Assembly (NCBI GenBank): GCA_945949085.1
Contig: CAMFDJ010000003.1
Span: forward strand, 62,001 to 126,000
DNA: 64,000 bases
Source of the DNA: an uncultured Lachnospiraceae bacterium
GTDB taxonomy: Bacteria > Bacillota > Clostridia > Lachnospirales > Lachnospiraceae
Reading direction: 5' to 3'
Position numbers and translations under genes: made by a program
In this document: positions 44,485 through 54,023 of the stretch, one piece after another
Numbering within the stretch: position 1 is the first letter of the stretch
How the letters are laid out: each line of letters starts with the position of its first letter
Notes under the pieces: generated by a model
Database searches by the model: none
What the model was told of the DNA's origin: nothing
What the model saw: only the letters and a program-made list of their open reading frames with translations

Positions 44485-45327
44485 TCAATGGTGTCCGCCA
44501 CCGCCTCCATGAGAGTGTCCGCCGCTGGAGGTGTGATGCCCGCCGCCACCGGAATGTCCCCCCGATGAGGAAGATTCAATTCTTCTGGTCGTGACATGCT
44601 TTGTCACGAATGTATCCTTTTGTTCCCTCAGGTTTGAGGCTCCTTTGACCACATAAGTCTGTGCCGTCGTTGTCTTTTTGGTCTTGGTAGCAGCCAGATT
44701 GATCATCAGGTAAAAGCCTGTCACAATGGCAGCGATCACAAAAATCGTAACCCCTGTCAGCATATATCTACCGAATTTACCAACCGACATATCCTCATAA
44801 ATGTCATTGACATAACGGGTATATGCCTGATACGGATTGTCATTTACCACCGCAAAAACATCCTCAAGAACATCATTGATCATGGCGGAAGAATATCGAT
44901 CCTCCACTCTGCCTGACGTACTCATCCAGGTATCTCCGTTATAATCGCCGTAGCTATACCAGTTGTCCACTAAAAGCACTCCGTCTCCCCATGGTGCATC
45001 AAACCCGAATTGATAGTCATCATAGAAATCATCCGCATAGTTCATCAGCGCATACATATCATTTCCAACCGGCTCATTCAGCGTTACCAGCACGATATCG
45101 CATCCAATCTGCTGCTCCCGCTGCGTAATCAGCTGTCTGAGAGACTCCTCCTCCTCGTCAGTCAGGAGCTCCCCGTAATCAAACACTCTCTCCTCCGTCT
45201 TGCAGGATGTATTGGTCCTTGTATACGATTTGCTGTTTCCCTTCACAAAGAAAAGTACTCCGTAAACAGCTAGCATACATGCAAGTATGATAAATAACAC
45301 TCTAAATCTTTTCAAATAATTCTTCAT
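44485..45327 (-). CDS. TPM-domain membrane protein
   Basis: 280 aa: a signal-anchor (about 9-27), a TPM domain (about 48-180; FDYGELLTDEEEESLRQLI, WGDGVLLVDN) outside the membrane, a second membrane helix (about 193-215) and a His/Gly/Ser-rich tail (SSGGHSGGGGHH). TPM proteins such as YgcG are of uncertain function, some act on phospholipids or photosystem repair. The His-rich end could bind metal. Its start is 1 bp from the stop of the zinc-ribbon gene upstream, so they form one operon. Confidence 0.85.
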   Translation of the reverse strand: MKNYLKRFRVLFIILACMLAVYGVLFFVKGNSKSYTRTNTSCKTEERVFDYGELLTDEEEESLRQLITQREQQIGCDIVLVTLNEPVGNDMYALMNYADDFYDDYQFGFDAPWGDGVLLVDNWYSYGDYNGDTWMSTSGRVEDRYSSAMINDVLEDVFAVVNDNPYQAYTRYVNDIYEDMSVGKFGRYMLTGVTIFVIAAIVTGFYLMINLAATKTKKTTTAQTYVVKGASNLREQKDTFVTKHVTTRRIESSSSGGHSGGGGHHTSSGGHSHGGGGGHH

Positions 45328-45328
45328 A

Positions 45329-46312
45329 TCACAGTACCCCCAGAATCAGATTGAACAGTCCGCCTGCTGCCAGCACCCCCAAAAATACGGTAGCCACATA
45401 CCCAAACACCTTTGCCTTGGAGATGGGGGGATTACCGGTCATCTTACCGGTCTGCCCATTGATATAGAAGGGATAAGTCTGCCCCTTATAGGTGTATGTA
45501 TAGCTCCAGACCGGCAAAAGCGCATAATTTGTCTGCGTCCGGTCAAGGTTTAAATCCTGTCTTTTTTCCGTAACAGCCGTATAATCTGTCAGCGTCTCAT
45601 CCATCAGTGCCTCCGCATCCTTCTTTGCCTTGGCGCGGGCGCGCGTCTCAAGCTCCTCTGCTGACATATTATTTTTCTCAGCCAGAAAGCCCGACATATA
45701 TTTTGTCTGAAAATCTGCCAGTGCCGCATAATCATACGGTTCCATCAGATCCATCATCTCATCATTCATGGCAATGGAAGCATCCACCGGAATTTTCTCA
45801 AAATCCACATCCATATCACGATAAATATCATATATGGAAGTCTCCGTATACTCCGTATTTCCATTCCGCCATGTCCGCACCTTTTTCCCCTGTGCATTCA
45901 GCTGATACCGGCATGCATAATCATACATGAAAAACGGCACATAGCTGCCTTCCATTTCAGACATTTTGGCTTCTGACAGAAAGTCATCCGGCAGGAACGG
46001 TTTCTTGCCGAATTCTTTTTTGATCAGCTCCTGCGCCCCCTTCTTGCCAAGCTTGAACGGCAGGATCAGATGCGGCTCATAATTACCGCTTGTACGCTCC
46101 TCAAAAATGACATAGGATCCGCAATGTTCACATTTCACGGCTGATTTGTAATCCCCTGCATGCAGCTCACCGCCACAGTTGATACAGAAGTTCATGCCTT
46201 CTCCCGCCGCAATCTCTTCACTGTCGATACTGTCACAGTAGGGGCAGTACATTGCCTGCTTTTCCGGAGAAAAAACGGCATTTGCTCCACAGTTTTTACA
46301 TCTGAAAATCAT
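45329..46312 (-). CDS. Zinc-ribbon membrane protein (TFIIB-like zinc fingers)
   Basis: 327 aa. Two N-terminal zinc ribbons: C-x2-C ... C-x2-C in CKNCGANAV/YCPYCDS and CINCGGE/CEHCGSY. A middle domain of about 200 residues (HLILPFKLGKKGAQELIKKEF, YVPFFMYDY) is common in Firmicute proteins encoded with TPM proteins, and a C-terminal membrane helix closes it. The pairing with a TPM gene is typical, the function unknown. Confidence 0.85.
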   Translation of the reverse strand: MIFRCKNCGANAVFSPEKQAMYCPYCDSIDSEEIAAGEGMNFCINCGGELHAGDYKSAVKCEHCGSYVIFEERTSGNYEPHLILPFKLGKKGAQELIKKEFGKKPFLPDDFLSEAKMSEMEGSYVPFFMYDYACRYQLNAQGKKVRTWRNGNTEYTETSIYDIYRDMDVDFEKIPVDASIAMNDEMMDLMEPYDYAALADFQTKYMSGFLAEKNNMSAEELETRARAKAKKDAEALMDETLTDYTAVTEKRQDLNLDRTQTNYALLPVWSYTYTYKGQTYPFYINGQTGKMTGNPPISKAKVFGYVATVFLGVLAAGGLFNLILGVL

Positions 46313-46511
46313 TTTTCCACGACTCCCTTCTCACACCCGGGATTCTTTCCCTTTTATTTATGAATGATGAATGTGTATCAACAAAATGTTCTATCCTTTT
46401 AAATTGTAACGTATTTCGCCTATTTTTTCCACGATAAAATACAAATCAGACTTTTTCTTTCCTTTTTCCGTATTTGTATGCCGAAACGTGCATAAATATT
46501 CCATTCCTTTC

Positions 46512-46540
46512 TTGTATTACCGGCTTTGTTCTGCTATACT
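46512..46540 (+). promoter_or_regulatory. Sigma-A promoter of the amino-acid ABC operon
   Basis: TTGTAT (46512-46517), 17 bp, TATACT (46535-46540), 61 bp before the start codon of the binding protein; GGAGGAG is the ribosome site. Confidence 0.7.
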
Positions 46541-46601
46541 ATTTGGCGACATAGAGTCTATCAAGGTTCTATGATCAGAAAGATCAGAGGAGGAGAAAGT
46601 T

Positions 46602-47399
46602 ATGAAAAGAAGCAAAAAAATCACAGCACTGGCACTTACTGCTGTCATGACAGTAGCACTGACGGCATGTGGTTCCAAAGCAATCCCAAACACAGTCAAT
46701 TCCATTGATGATCTGCCCGGCAAAACTATCGGCGTACAGCTTGGTACAACAGGCGACATCTATGCGAGCGATTATGAGAGCGAAGGTTCCACCATCGAGC
46801 GTTACAACAAAGGAAATGACGCCATTCAGGCATTAAAGCAGGGAAAGATTGACTGCGTGATCATCGATGAGCAGCCCGCCAAAGCATTTGTAGAAAAGAA
46901 TGCTGACCTTACCATTCTGGATGAGGAATTTGCCATTGAAGAATATGCAATGTGCGTTTCCAAAGACAAAAAGGATCTGACAGAGGCTATCAACGGAGCC
47001 CTTGTAGAGCTGAAATCCGAGGGCACGCTCGATCAGATCATTGCCAACTATATCGGCGACGATACAAAGGGAACCTGCCCATACGTTTCTCCCGAGAACG
47101 TTGACCGTTCCAAGGGCAAGCTGATCATGGCTACCAATGCTGCTTTTGAGCCATACGAGTTCTATGATCAGAATGAGATCGTCGGTATCGATGCAGAGAT
47201 GGCACAGGCAGTATGCGACAAGCTTGGTTATGAGCTCGTGATCGAGGATATGGAATTCGATTCCATCATCAATGCCGTTCAGTCCGGCAAAGCAGATGTC
47301 GGTGTTGCCGGCATGACCGTTACAGAAGACCGTTTAAAGAGCATTGACTTTACAGACAGCTACACAACAGCTACTCAGGTCATTGTTGTCAGAAAATAA
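46602..47399 (+). CDS. Amino-acid ABC transporter substrate-binding lipoprotein, circularly permuted
   Basis: 265 aa with a lipoprotein signal ending in the lipobox LTAC (Cys 23). The mature part has the two halves of an SBP_bac_3 protein in swapped order. Residues about 35-150 are the usual second half (DDLPGKTIGVQLGTTGD, KIDCVIIDEQPA, LKSEGTLDQIIANY). Residues about 168-265 are the usual first half (KLIMATNAAFEPYEF, VGIDAEMAQAVCDKLG, VGVAGMTVTEDRLKSIDFTD). All usual ligand-binding motifs are kept, so it should fold and bind a polar amino acid. The permease and ATPase genes follow directly. Confidence 0.93.
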   Translation: MKRSKKITALALTAVMTVALTACGSKAIPNTVNSIDDLPGKTIGVQLGTTGDIYASDYESEGSTIERYNKGNDAIQALKQGKIDCVIIDEQPAKAFVEKNADLTILDEEFAIEEYAMCVSKDKKDLTEAINGALVELKSEGTLDQIIANYIGDDTKGTCPYVSPENVDRSKGKLIMATNAAFEPYEFYDQNEIVGIDAEMAQAVCDKLGYELVIEDMEFDSIINAVQSGKADVGVAGMTVTEDRLKSIDFTDSYTTATQVIVVRK

Positions 47400-47411
47400 T
47401 AGGAAAATTCC

Positions 47412-48101
47412 ATGAATGATTTTATCTTAAGCTTTGAAAATAATTTTATCACCGATAACAGATATCTGTATCTGGTTCAGGGACTTGGTACCACACTTTT
47501 GATCACACTCTTTGCAGCGATCCTTGGTATCCTGCTTGGTTTCCTGGTTGCGATCGTGCGGTCCACCTATGACAAAACCGGCAAGCTCAAATTTGTCAAT
47601 GCGATCTGCAATGTTTATCTGACCGTGATACGTGGCACACCTGCCATGGTACAGCTCCTGATCATGTATTATGTCATTTTTGCTTCGACAAGCATGAGCA
47701 AGATTGTGGTTGCGATTCTTTCCTTCGGCATCAATTCCGGTGCCTATGTGGCCGAGATTGTGCGTTCCGGTATCATGTCCATCGACAACGGGCAGTTTGA
47801 GGCAGGTCGAAGCCTTGGCTTTTCCTACCCGGAGACAATGTACTATATCATTATGCCACAGGCATTTAAAAATGTTCTGCCGGCACTTGCCAACGAATTT
47901 ATCGTACTCTTAAAAGAAACTTCCATCTGCGGTTACATCGGTCTGATGGATCTGACAAGGGGCGGCGACATCATCAGAAGTCGTACGTACGAAGCCTTCA
48001 TGCCACTGATCGCTGTTGCAATCATATATTTGATTCTGGTTATGATCATGACGCACTTTGTGAAGCTACTGGAGAGGAGGCTGAGAAGCAGTGAGCGATA
48101 A
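47412..48101 (+). CDS. Amino-acid ABC transporter permease
   Basis: 229 aa, HisM/GlnP family with five predicted membrane helices. The EAA loop reads [22 protein letters not shown], the ATPase contact. It starts 12 bp after the binding protein and overlaps the ATPase gene by 11 bp. A single permease gene implies a homodimer. Confidence 0.95.
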   Translation: MNDFILSFENNFITDNRYLYLVQGLGTTLLITLFAAILGILLGFLVAIVRSTYDKTGKLKFVNAICNVYLTVIRGTPAMVQLLIMYYVIFASTSMSKIVVAILSFGINSGAYVAEIVRSGIMSIDNGQFEAGRSLGFSYPETMYYIIMPQAFKNVLPALANEFIVLLKETSICGYIGLMDLTRGGDIIRSRTYEAFMPLIAVAIIYLILVMIMTHFVKLLERRLRSSER

Positions 48102-48828
48102 TACATTATTTGAAATCAAAGGTCTCTGTAAATCCTTTGGCAGCGGACTTGTTTTGGATCATATCGATACAGAGATCAAAACAGGTGAAGTTGTTGTCAT
48201 CATCGGCCCTTCCGGCAGCGGAAAATCGACGTTCCTGCGTTCTCTGAATCTCCTGGAGATGCCTACAGACGGCACCATCACCTTTGAGGGACAAAATATT
48301 ACAGACAAAAAGTTAAATCTTGATAAATACCGTCAGAAAATCGGCATGGTATTCCAGCACTTTAATCTGTTTCCTCATATGACGATTCTGCGGAATCTGA
48401 CAATCGGTCCGATCAAGCTTCTGGGTATGTCTCAGAAGGAAGCGGAAAAGATGGCTATGCAGTATCTGGAGCGCGTCGGGCTTCCCGACAAGGCATCTGC
48501 CTATCCGAGTCAGTTATCGGGCGGACAAAAGCAGCGTATCGCCATCGTGCGTTCCCTTTGCATGAACCCTGATGTCATGTTGTTTGATGAACCTACTTCT
48601 GCACTCGATCCGGAGATGGTCGGTGAAGTTCTGGAGGTTATGAAGGATCTGGCAAAGGGCGGCATGACAATGCTCATCGTCACACATGAGATGGGCTTTG
48701 CAAGAGAAGTGGCAAGTCGCGTCATGTTTATTGATGACGGCAGGATTGTCGAGGATAACACCCCGCAGCAGATATTCGATCATCCACAAAGCGAACGATT
48801 GAAATCATTTTTGGCTAAGATCATATAA
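48091..48828 (+). CDS. Amino-acid ABC transporter ATP-binding protein
   Basis: 245 aa, GTG start preceded by GGAGG within the permease gene. Walker [10 protein letters not shown], signature LSGGQKQR, Walker [14 protein letters not shown] and switch His TH are intact. GlnQ/HisP class, typical for polar amino acids. A bidirectional terminator follows. Confidence 0.96.
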   Translation: MSDNTLFEIKGLCKSFGSGLVLDHIDTEIKTGEVVVIIGPSGSGKSTFLRSLNLLEMPTDGTITFEGQNITDKKLNLDKYRQKIGMVFQHFNLFPHMTILRNLTIGPIKLLGMSQKEAEKMAMQYLERVGLPDKASAYPSQLSGGQKQRIAIVRSLCMNPDVMLFDEPTSALDPEMVGEVLEVMKDLAKGGMTMLIVTHEMGFAREVASRVMFIDDGRIVEDNTPQQIFDHPQSERLKSFLAKII

Positions 48829-48850
48829 AACAATCCCTGCGCAAGGGTTA

Positions 48851-48884
48851 AAAAAGCAGATTCCTTTTTCGGAATCTGCTTTTT
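48851..48884. terminator. Bidirectional terminator after the ABC operon
   Basis: AAAAAGCAGATTCC (48851-48864) pairs with GGAATCTGCTTTTT (48871-48884, allowing T-run overlap) around TTTTTC. It also lies at the end of the convergent small Cys-rich gene. Confidence 0.92.
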
Positions 48885-48894
48885 CCATTCTATG

Positions 48895-49089
48895 CTACAT
48901 CTGATGGCGCACCACCAGATATTCATTATCCAGCTGATAATAAGGACAGTCCCGCATGGAATCTGCCATAAATCTCGCCATCTCATCCTCATCCAGATTC
49001 ATTTCGCAGCAATAGCACTCATAATCCTCATCGTAGACATAATTGACACAAGTATCACAGCATGACTGCGACTGTTGATTTTTACGCAT
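48895..49089 (-). CDS. Small Cys-rich protein (DUF6472-like)
   Basis: 64 aa from ATG 49089; TTG 49113 would add eight residues. Cysteines CCDTC...YECYCCEM and a late DCPYY suggest a zinc-binding fold (C-x2-C ... C-x-C-C). Similar small proteins with the SCCDTCVNYVYDEDYEC pattern are common in Lachnospiraceae; function unknown. Confidence 0.75.
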   Translation of the reverse strand: MRKNQQSQSCCDTCVNYVYDEDYECYCCEMNLDEDEMARFMADSMRDCPYYQLDNEYLVVRHQM

Positions 49090-49186
49090 GTATTCCACCA
49101 CCGTTCTTTTCAATCGTGTTATTCAGGTTGCCTTTATCACTTTGCACATCTCTATTCGCATCGCTGAAGACCCAAAGAGGGGGCTT

Positions 49187-49903
49187 TTACTGACACAGAT
49201 CCTTGATGACTTCCCCGGCCATGATCAGTCCCATGACAGACGGTACAAAGGATACGCTGCCCGGCACCGGTCTCTGACTTGCCACTTCTCTCTCCTGCAT
49301 CATCTGTCCCGCAGGCGAAATCGCCGGCTCTTTGGAATACACCACCTTGAGCTTCCGAATACCACGCTTTTTGAGTTCCCTGCGCATAACCTTTGCAAGC
49401 GGGCAGACACTCGTCTGATAGATATCAGCCACCTCAAACTTCGTTGGATCGAGCTTATTCCCTGCGCCCATTGCACTGATGATCCTGGTCCCGGCTTGCT
49501 CTGCCTGCATGACCAGGGAAATCTTGCCTGTCACGGTATCAATCGCATCTATCACATAATCATATACGGAGAAATCAAAACTGCCTGCGTTCTCAGGCAG
49601 ATAAAAGGTTTGGTGGACTGTCACCTGTGCCTGCGGATTAATGGAAAGGATTCGCTGCCTTGCTACCTCAACCTTCGGCTGCCCAACCGTTTCATGCGTG
49701 GCAATGATCTGCCGGTTGATGTTTGTCACATCCACTTCATCTTTATCGATCAGATCCAAATGTCCGATTCCCGCTCTTGCAAGCGCCTCCACCGCGTATC
49801 CGCCGACACCACCGATACCGAACACTGCTACTCTTTTGTTATGTAAACTATTTACGGTGCTTTCCCCTAGGAGAAGCGCTGTGCGCTCATGCTGTTTTTC
49901 CAT
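49187..49903 (-). CDS. tcdA: tRNA threonylcarbamoyladenosine dehydratase
   Basis: 238 aa, E1-like ThiF fold: FGIGGVGGYAVEALARAG binds ATP, RQ in NINRQIIA, DAIDTVTGK, and SVCPLAKVMRRELKKRG near residue 165. TcdA cyclises t6A37 to ct6A37 in ANN-decoding tRNAs. Complete length, single gene, no obvious partner. Confidence 0.93.
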   Translation of the reverse strand: MEKQHERTALLLGESTVNSLHNKRVAVFGIGGVGGYAVEALARAGIGHLDLIDKDEVDVTNINRQIIATHETVGQPKVEVARQRILSINPQAQVTVHQTFYLPENAGSFDFSVYDYVIDAIDTVTGKISLVMQAEQAGTRIISAMGAGNKLDPTKFEVADIYQTSVCPLAKVMRRELKKRGIRKLKVVYSKEPAISPAGQMMQEREVASQRPVPGSVSFVPSVMGLIMAGEVIKDLCQ

Positions 49904-49994
49904 TTTCTGTCATGTACCCTTGTTCCATTTTTCACACGATAACAACGCAACCGGATTTGTATTATGTCAACCGCTTGTTTTGCCGGTTTTGTTT

Positions 49995-51155
49995 CTACCG
50001 CGCCAGTTCAAGCAATTTATCGTGCATTTCTTTTTCGATGATTCGAAGTTCCTTCTCTGCACTTAGGCGTTTTTCTCTGCCCTCCTGCTGAATCTTCACA
50101 ACCTCATCAAAGGTGGAGATCAGTGTCTGATTGGTCTCCTTGAGCGTTTCAATATCGACAATGCCTCTCTCGGCCTCTTTCGCTGTCTCAATCGTTGCCA
50201 TCTTCAGATTCTGTGCATTCTTCCGAAGCAGCTCATTCGTCATATCACTGACCTCATGCTGCGCTTTCGCAGCCTCCGTGGAGTGATTCAGCCCGATGGC
50301 AATCACCATCTGGCTCTTCCAGAGCGGTATGGTATTGACAAGCGTTGACTGGATCTTGTCCGACATTGCCGTATCATTATTCTGAATCATGCGGATCTGT
50401 GGTGCCATCTGTAATGCAACCATTCTGGTCAGCTCCAGATCATGGAGCTTCTTTTCAAACCGATTACACATTTCGGCATGATCTCTTGCAGCCTGTGTAT
50501 CCTCAGGAAGTCCGCTGGCATCCGCCTTGGCAACGAGCTGTGGCAAATGTACCTCCTGCTCTTCCTTCAGTTTCTTTTTACCCGCCAGAATATACATGGT
50601 AAGTTCTTTGTAATAATTGAGGTTCAGCTCATACATCTTGTCCAACATCGCCACGTCCTTCAAAAGAACAATCTGATGATCCTCAAGCGCCTGGCTGATT
50701 CTGTTGACATTTACTTCAGCCTTATCATACTTTGCCTTCATCGCCGTCAGCTTGTTGCCGCCTTTTTTGAACATCCCAAGGAATCCCTTTGATTCTTCCT
50801 CATCAAATTCCTTCAACTGTTTTACGACATCGGTCAGCATGTCGCCGACTTCTCCCAAATCTTTTGTCCTGACCGTATTCAGCGCCGTCTCTGAAAAATC
50901 GGCTATTTTTTTCTGACTTGCAGCACCATATTGCAACACCTGCCGGGTATTGTTAATATCGATCTGACTGGCAAATTGATCTACCATCTTCTGTTCCTCA
51001 TCCGTCAGAACGATCTGTAAAGTCTCATCTTCCTCCTGCGCAGACACATTCATCTGTGTATTTTCCTTTGCTGCCAGAGCGCCTTCCCCTTCAACCGGCA
51101 TATCAAACGTAAGGGTCGGTGCCTGCTTTAACAATTCATCCAAATTATCTGACAT
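49995..51155 (-). CDS. TelA-family toxic anion resistance protein
   Basis: 386 aa from ATG 51155 (AAGGAG 9 bp upstream), overlapping the end of the xpaC-like gene by 11 bp. Long helices throughout, with the family core KKGGNKLTAMKAKYDKAEVNV, LTMYILAGKKKL and IPLWKSQMVIAIGL. TelA proteins (tellurite resistance, YceH) are cytoplasmic helical proteins; the xpaC-telA order is as in Bacillus. The precise function is unsettled. Confidence 0.92.
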   Translation of the reverse strand: MSDNLDELLKQAPTLTFDMPVEGEGALAAKENTQMNVSAQEEDETLQIVLTDEEQKMVDQFASQIDINNTRQVLQYGAASQKKIADFSETALNTVRTKDLGEVGDMLTDVVKQLKEFDEEESKGFLGMFKKGGNKLTAMKAKYDKAEVNVNRISQALEDHQIVLLKDVAMLDKMYELNLNYYKELTMYILAGKKKLKEEQEVHLPQLVAKADASGLPEDTQAARDHAEMCNRFEKKLHDLELTRMVALQMAPQIRMIQNNDTAMSDKIQSTLVNTIPLWKSQMVIAIGLNHSTEAAKAQHEVSDMTNELLRKNAQNLKMATIETAKEAERGIVDIETLKETNQTLISTFDEVVKIQQEGREKRLSAEKELRIIEKEMHDKLLELAR

Positions 51156-52527
51156 GTTCCAATTCTCCTTCCACAAGACCTTCCTTTGCAAGCATGGTCT
51201 TTAATACCTGTGCATCTGTCGTCACATCCATTGCCGTATCGGCAAAAAGCTTGTTGAGTAGTTCCCCAAATGCATCATTGATCGTGTCTATTGTATTTTC
51301 TATCTCCTTCTTCGCTGCAAGAACATCCTCTCCCTGCACACTCATCCGGTCAAACTGTTCATATGCCGTCACAAGCTTTAATGTGGTCGGCAGATAGTAA
51401 TGCATGAGCCTCTGCATCTTTGGCATTTGCTGTGGCATCTTCTCCAAATTCACAAAAATTTCTTTTAAGAGTGCCTCCATACGGAAAAGTTTCTGTGAGA
51501 TGATCTCACCCGGAATGGCATCATTTTTCTCTCGAATCTGTTTGATATAATCATTTCCCTCGGCAATCATTGCCCGTAGCTGTCTTTGCTCATTCGTCAT
51601 GCCTTCCATTTCAGCAGCTTCTACCAGTTCTTTTTCACGCTTTTGTTTTTCCTCTTCCCTGCTCTGAAGAAGATATTGTTGACGCTGCCTGTCCACCTCC
51701 AGATACTGCTCATAGGCTGTATCCGTCAGCATAAAGCATTTCTCCTCTTTATCGAGATGCCCCTGCGGAAACGTACCGTTTGCAATCAGCTTTTTCAAAT
51801 CCCTGACAACCGCTTTTTCTTTCTTGCCAGCCTGCTCAGCAATCTGATTGATATTCATATAACCGTTTTTATGGCAAATTTCAAAATATCGCTGCGCCCT
51901 GCCAAGTCTTGCCTTTACCCTGGCACCACTTCCAAGCATAAATCCCGCTCCTGCTGTCAGTGCGAAAAACAAAACAGCCAAAGCCAGCATCGGCCCATAT
52001 GGCATAAAAATATAAATGATCAGAAAAACAAGCGATGCAACTGAAAAAAGGCCTGTCCCAATCCCGCCAAAAACCTGAAAAAGTGTGCCTGATACATTTC
52101 CTGTCTTTTTCAAAAGGGCTGCTTTGGCAGGCAGTGTTCTTCTCTCTCCAACGCCTGCCTCGCAACTGCTTTGTTTATTCTGAGACTGCCGTCCATTTGT
52201 ACCGGCTCCGGGTGCCGTTTTTTCCGTCCTGAAATCGTACTTACTGCGCTTTTCACGGCTGCGGGAGCGGGATTCTTCACGTTGCGTCTGTCTTGCCCGC
52301 CCGGCATCCTGCTGATATCCGTTTCTGGCCGCATGAACAGATTGTTCCATTTCCTTCGAGATATAATCAGTTGCTTTTGTCACCTGATCGGCAGCACCTG
52401 AAACTGCCATACCTACCGTATCCGAGACAAGCTGGTTCAGCCGTGAAAAATCTCCGGTATTAAGCGCATGCTCCAATTCCATCTTAAATTGTTGTCCATA
52501 ATCATGTGGATTTCGATTATCTGACAT
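51145..52527 (-). CDS. XpaC-like (5-bromo-4-chloroindolyl phosphate hydrolysis) membrane protein
   Basis: 460 aa from ATG 52527. A polar N-terminal 150 residues rich in Arg/Gln/Ser is followed by two membrane helices (about 157-200), then a winged-helix-like stretch (NGYMNINQIAEQAGKKEKAVVRDLKKLI) and a C-terminal XpaC domain (MPKMQRLMHYYLPTTLKLVTAY). Cotranscribed with telA. Despite the family name it is unlikely to be a phosphatase itself. Confidence 0.88.
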   Translation of the reverse strand: MSDNRNPHDYGQQFKMELEHALNTGDFSRLNQLVSDTVGMAVSGAADQVTKATDYISKEMEQSVHAARNGYQQDAGRARQTQREESRSRSREKRSKYDFRTEKTAPGAGTNGRQSQNKQSSCEAGVGERRTLPAKAALLKKTGNVSGTLFQVFGGIGTGLFSVASLVFLIIYIFMPYGPMLALAVLFFALTAGAGFMLGSGARVKARLGRAQRYFEICHKNGYMNINQIAEQAGKKEKAVVRDLKKLIANGTFPQGHLDKEEKCFMLTDTAYEQYLEVDRQRQQYLLQSREEEKQKREKELVEAAEMEGMTNEQRQLRAMIAEGNDYIKQIREKNDAIPGEIISQKLFRMEALLKEIFVNLEKMPQQMPKMQRLMHYYLPTTLKLVTAYEQFDRMSVQGEDVLAAKKEIENTIDTINDAFGELLNKLFADTAMDVTTDAQVLKTMLAKEGLVEGELEHVR

Positions 52528-52690
52528 TTCCCTTGCTTCCTTTGTCATATGCAATGAATTACTATGCTGTAGCCGGTCGTAAAGTCATACTCTTTCCAGC
52601 AATCATGAAACGTATCATCTTTCGACCTTAGCATATTATTATATTATAAAATAAGACAATGCGTCAAGTGAACCGGAGCACACATGAAAA

Positions 52691-53110
52691 TTACTCTGCT
52701 CTCATGGCATCCTCTTTTGTGCGATGTACAGTTCCCTTTGGATGCTTCGGCGGCGCATAGACCGATGACAGTTTCATCGTTGTCGAACCGATATTTTTGA
52801 TATTATGCCGGGTTCCTGCCGGTACAAAGACAACATCCCCGGGCTTAAGCCTCATCTGGGCATCCGGACATCTGTCACATTTCCCAAACACTGCCATGCC
52901 ACAACCTTCTTCCACCCGGATCATCTGATCCGTCTCGTTATGGATTTCCTGCCCAATGTCACCGCAGGGCGGAATTGCCATGATCGTCATTTGCATGTGG
53001 CATCCCGTCCAGATTTCCTGACGGAAATTGCAATTGTTTCTCGCCAGATGACGCACATTTTCAACAGAAGGCTGCGGGCTTCTATCATCGTGCATAGTAG
53101 GATACTTCAT
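52691..53110 (-). CDS. Cupin-domain protein
   Basis: 139 aa, one cupin barrel (about 40-118) with motif 1 HNETDQMIRVEEG and motif 2 KPGDVVFVPAGTRHNIKN. The first motif's G(X)5HXH is reduced, with a His at HN and an acidic residue. A C-x2-C (GKCDRCPD) sits between the motifs. Similar proteins are called mannose-6-phosphate isomerase-like; substrate unknown. Confidence 0.88.
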   Translation of the reverse strand: MKYPTMHDDRSPQPSVENVRHLARNNCNFRQEIWTGCHMQMTIMAIPPCGDIGQEIHNETDQMIRVEEGCGMAVFGKCDRCPDAQMRLKPGDVVFVPAGTRHNIKNIGSTTMKLSSVYAPPKHPKGTVHRTKEDAMRAE

Positions 53111-53330
53111 AGAGTCACTCTCTTTTCCGATAAGATTTCTACCTTATTTTATGCAACTGCCGGTTCCGGCGTGCATATGCCGCTTTCCTTCCCGCACACC
53201 ATTGTCTCCTCGCGCTGCCAATATGCCGCTTCGTTTGAAATTCAGGCCCGCATCCGGCGCAATCCCCTCATATTCCTGCCCTCACAGTCTTGCCGTCATA
53301 TTCTTTTGACCGACCGTCCGTTCTGCATCA

Positions 53331-53879
53331 TTACTGCGTCCCATCTCCTTCGTTTCTGCCACGATATAGAAAACAAGTGCACAGAATACATCCTGCCATG
53401 CACCCAAGTCCGTTATGCACAATATCGTCCCACTCAAAAAGTCCCCTGCCAAGCACAAGCTGACAGAGCTCTATCATCAGGGAAATACCCATACCGATCA
53501 AAAGCCCCTGCCAGACATGCACTTTTCTTCCCCATACCCAGGGAAGCAAAATCCCCGCCGGAAAGAGAAGCAACAGATTCAGCAGATTCTCCTGCAGCAT
53601 AAAACGGTTTCCTTTTGCCACGAGCTTCCATGACCAGAATAATTCCAGCTCATACTGATGCTGTCCTGTCGGCATTCTGGTAAACACGGTAGAGCCAAAC
53701 ACAATCGCAAGAAAGGTCAACAAAAAAAGCCCGCTGATTGCTTGAGAAAGCCTGATTCTCTCTTGTCTGAGAAGGTGACGTGCAAGTAGCAGCGCTGCTA
53801 TGAAAACAAATACAAAAAAAATGATTTCCCGCACAGTCCATGCCGGATTATAGGCAACCAAAATCTGATATAGATCCAC
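53331..53879 (-). CDS. VanZ-family membrane protein
   Basis: 182 aa with five hydrophobic segments and the VanZ core: ENLLNLLLLFPAGILLPWV, LIGMGISLMIELCQL and FEWDDIVHNGLGCMAG (the D-D-...-N-x-x-G motif). VanZ homologues alter teicoplanin sensitivity in van clusters; most stand alone, as here. The 220-bp gap to the cupin gene holds nothing I can support. Confidence 0.9.
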   Translation of the reverse strand: MDLYQILVAYNPAWTVREIIFFVFVFIAALLLARHLLRQERIRLSQAISGLFLLTFLAIVFGSTVFTRMPTGQHQYELELFWSWKLVAKGNRFMLQENLLNLLLLFPAGILLPWVWGRKVHVWQGLLIGMGISLMIELCQLVLGRGLFEWDDIVHNGLGCMAGCILCTCFLYRGRNEGDGTQ

Positions 53880-53988
53880 GCTTTTTTCTCCTTCCCACGC
53901 AAAAATCCTTCCGCTTTGCAGTCATATCATTCTTATTGTATGCCGTGACCGACTATTTATGAGGGACGAGGCTGATCACAAAACAAAA

Positions 53989-54023
53989 AGTCTTCTATGA
54001 CCAACATCTTATCATAGAAGACT
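53989..54023 (-). terminator. Terminator at the end of the capsule operon segment
   Basis: AGTCTTCTATGA (53989-54000) and TCATAGAAGACT (54012-54023) form a 12-bp stem; on the minus strand TTTTTGTTTTG follows. The stem overlaps the stop codon of the dehydratase gene. Confidence 0.93.

Noticed and set aside
46439..46479. Inverted repeat ATACAAAT/ATTTGTAT upstream of the ABC operon
   Set aside because: Eight AT-rich base pairs with a 25-nt loop in an AT-rich gap; too weak to call an operator.
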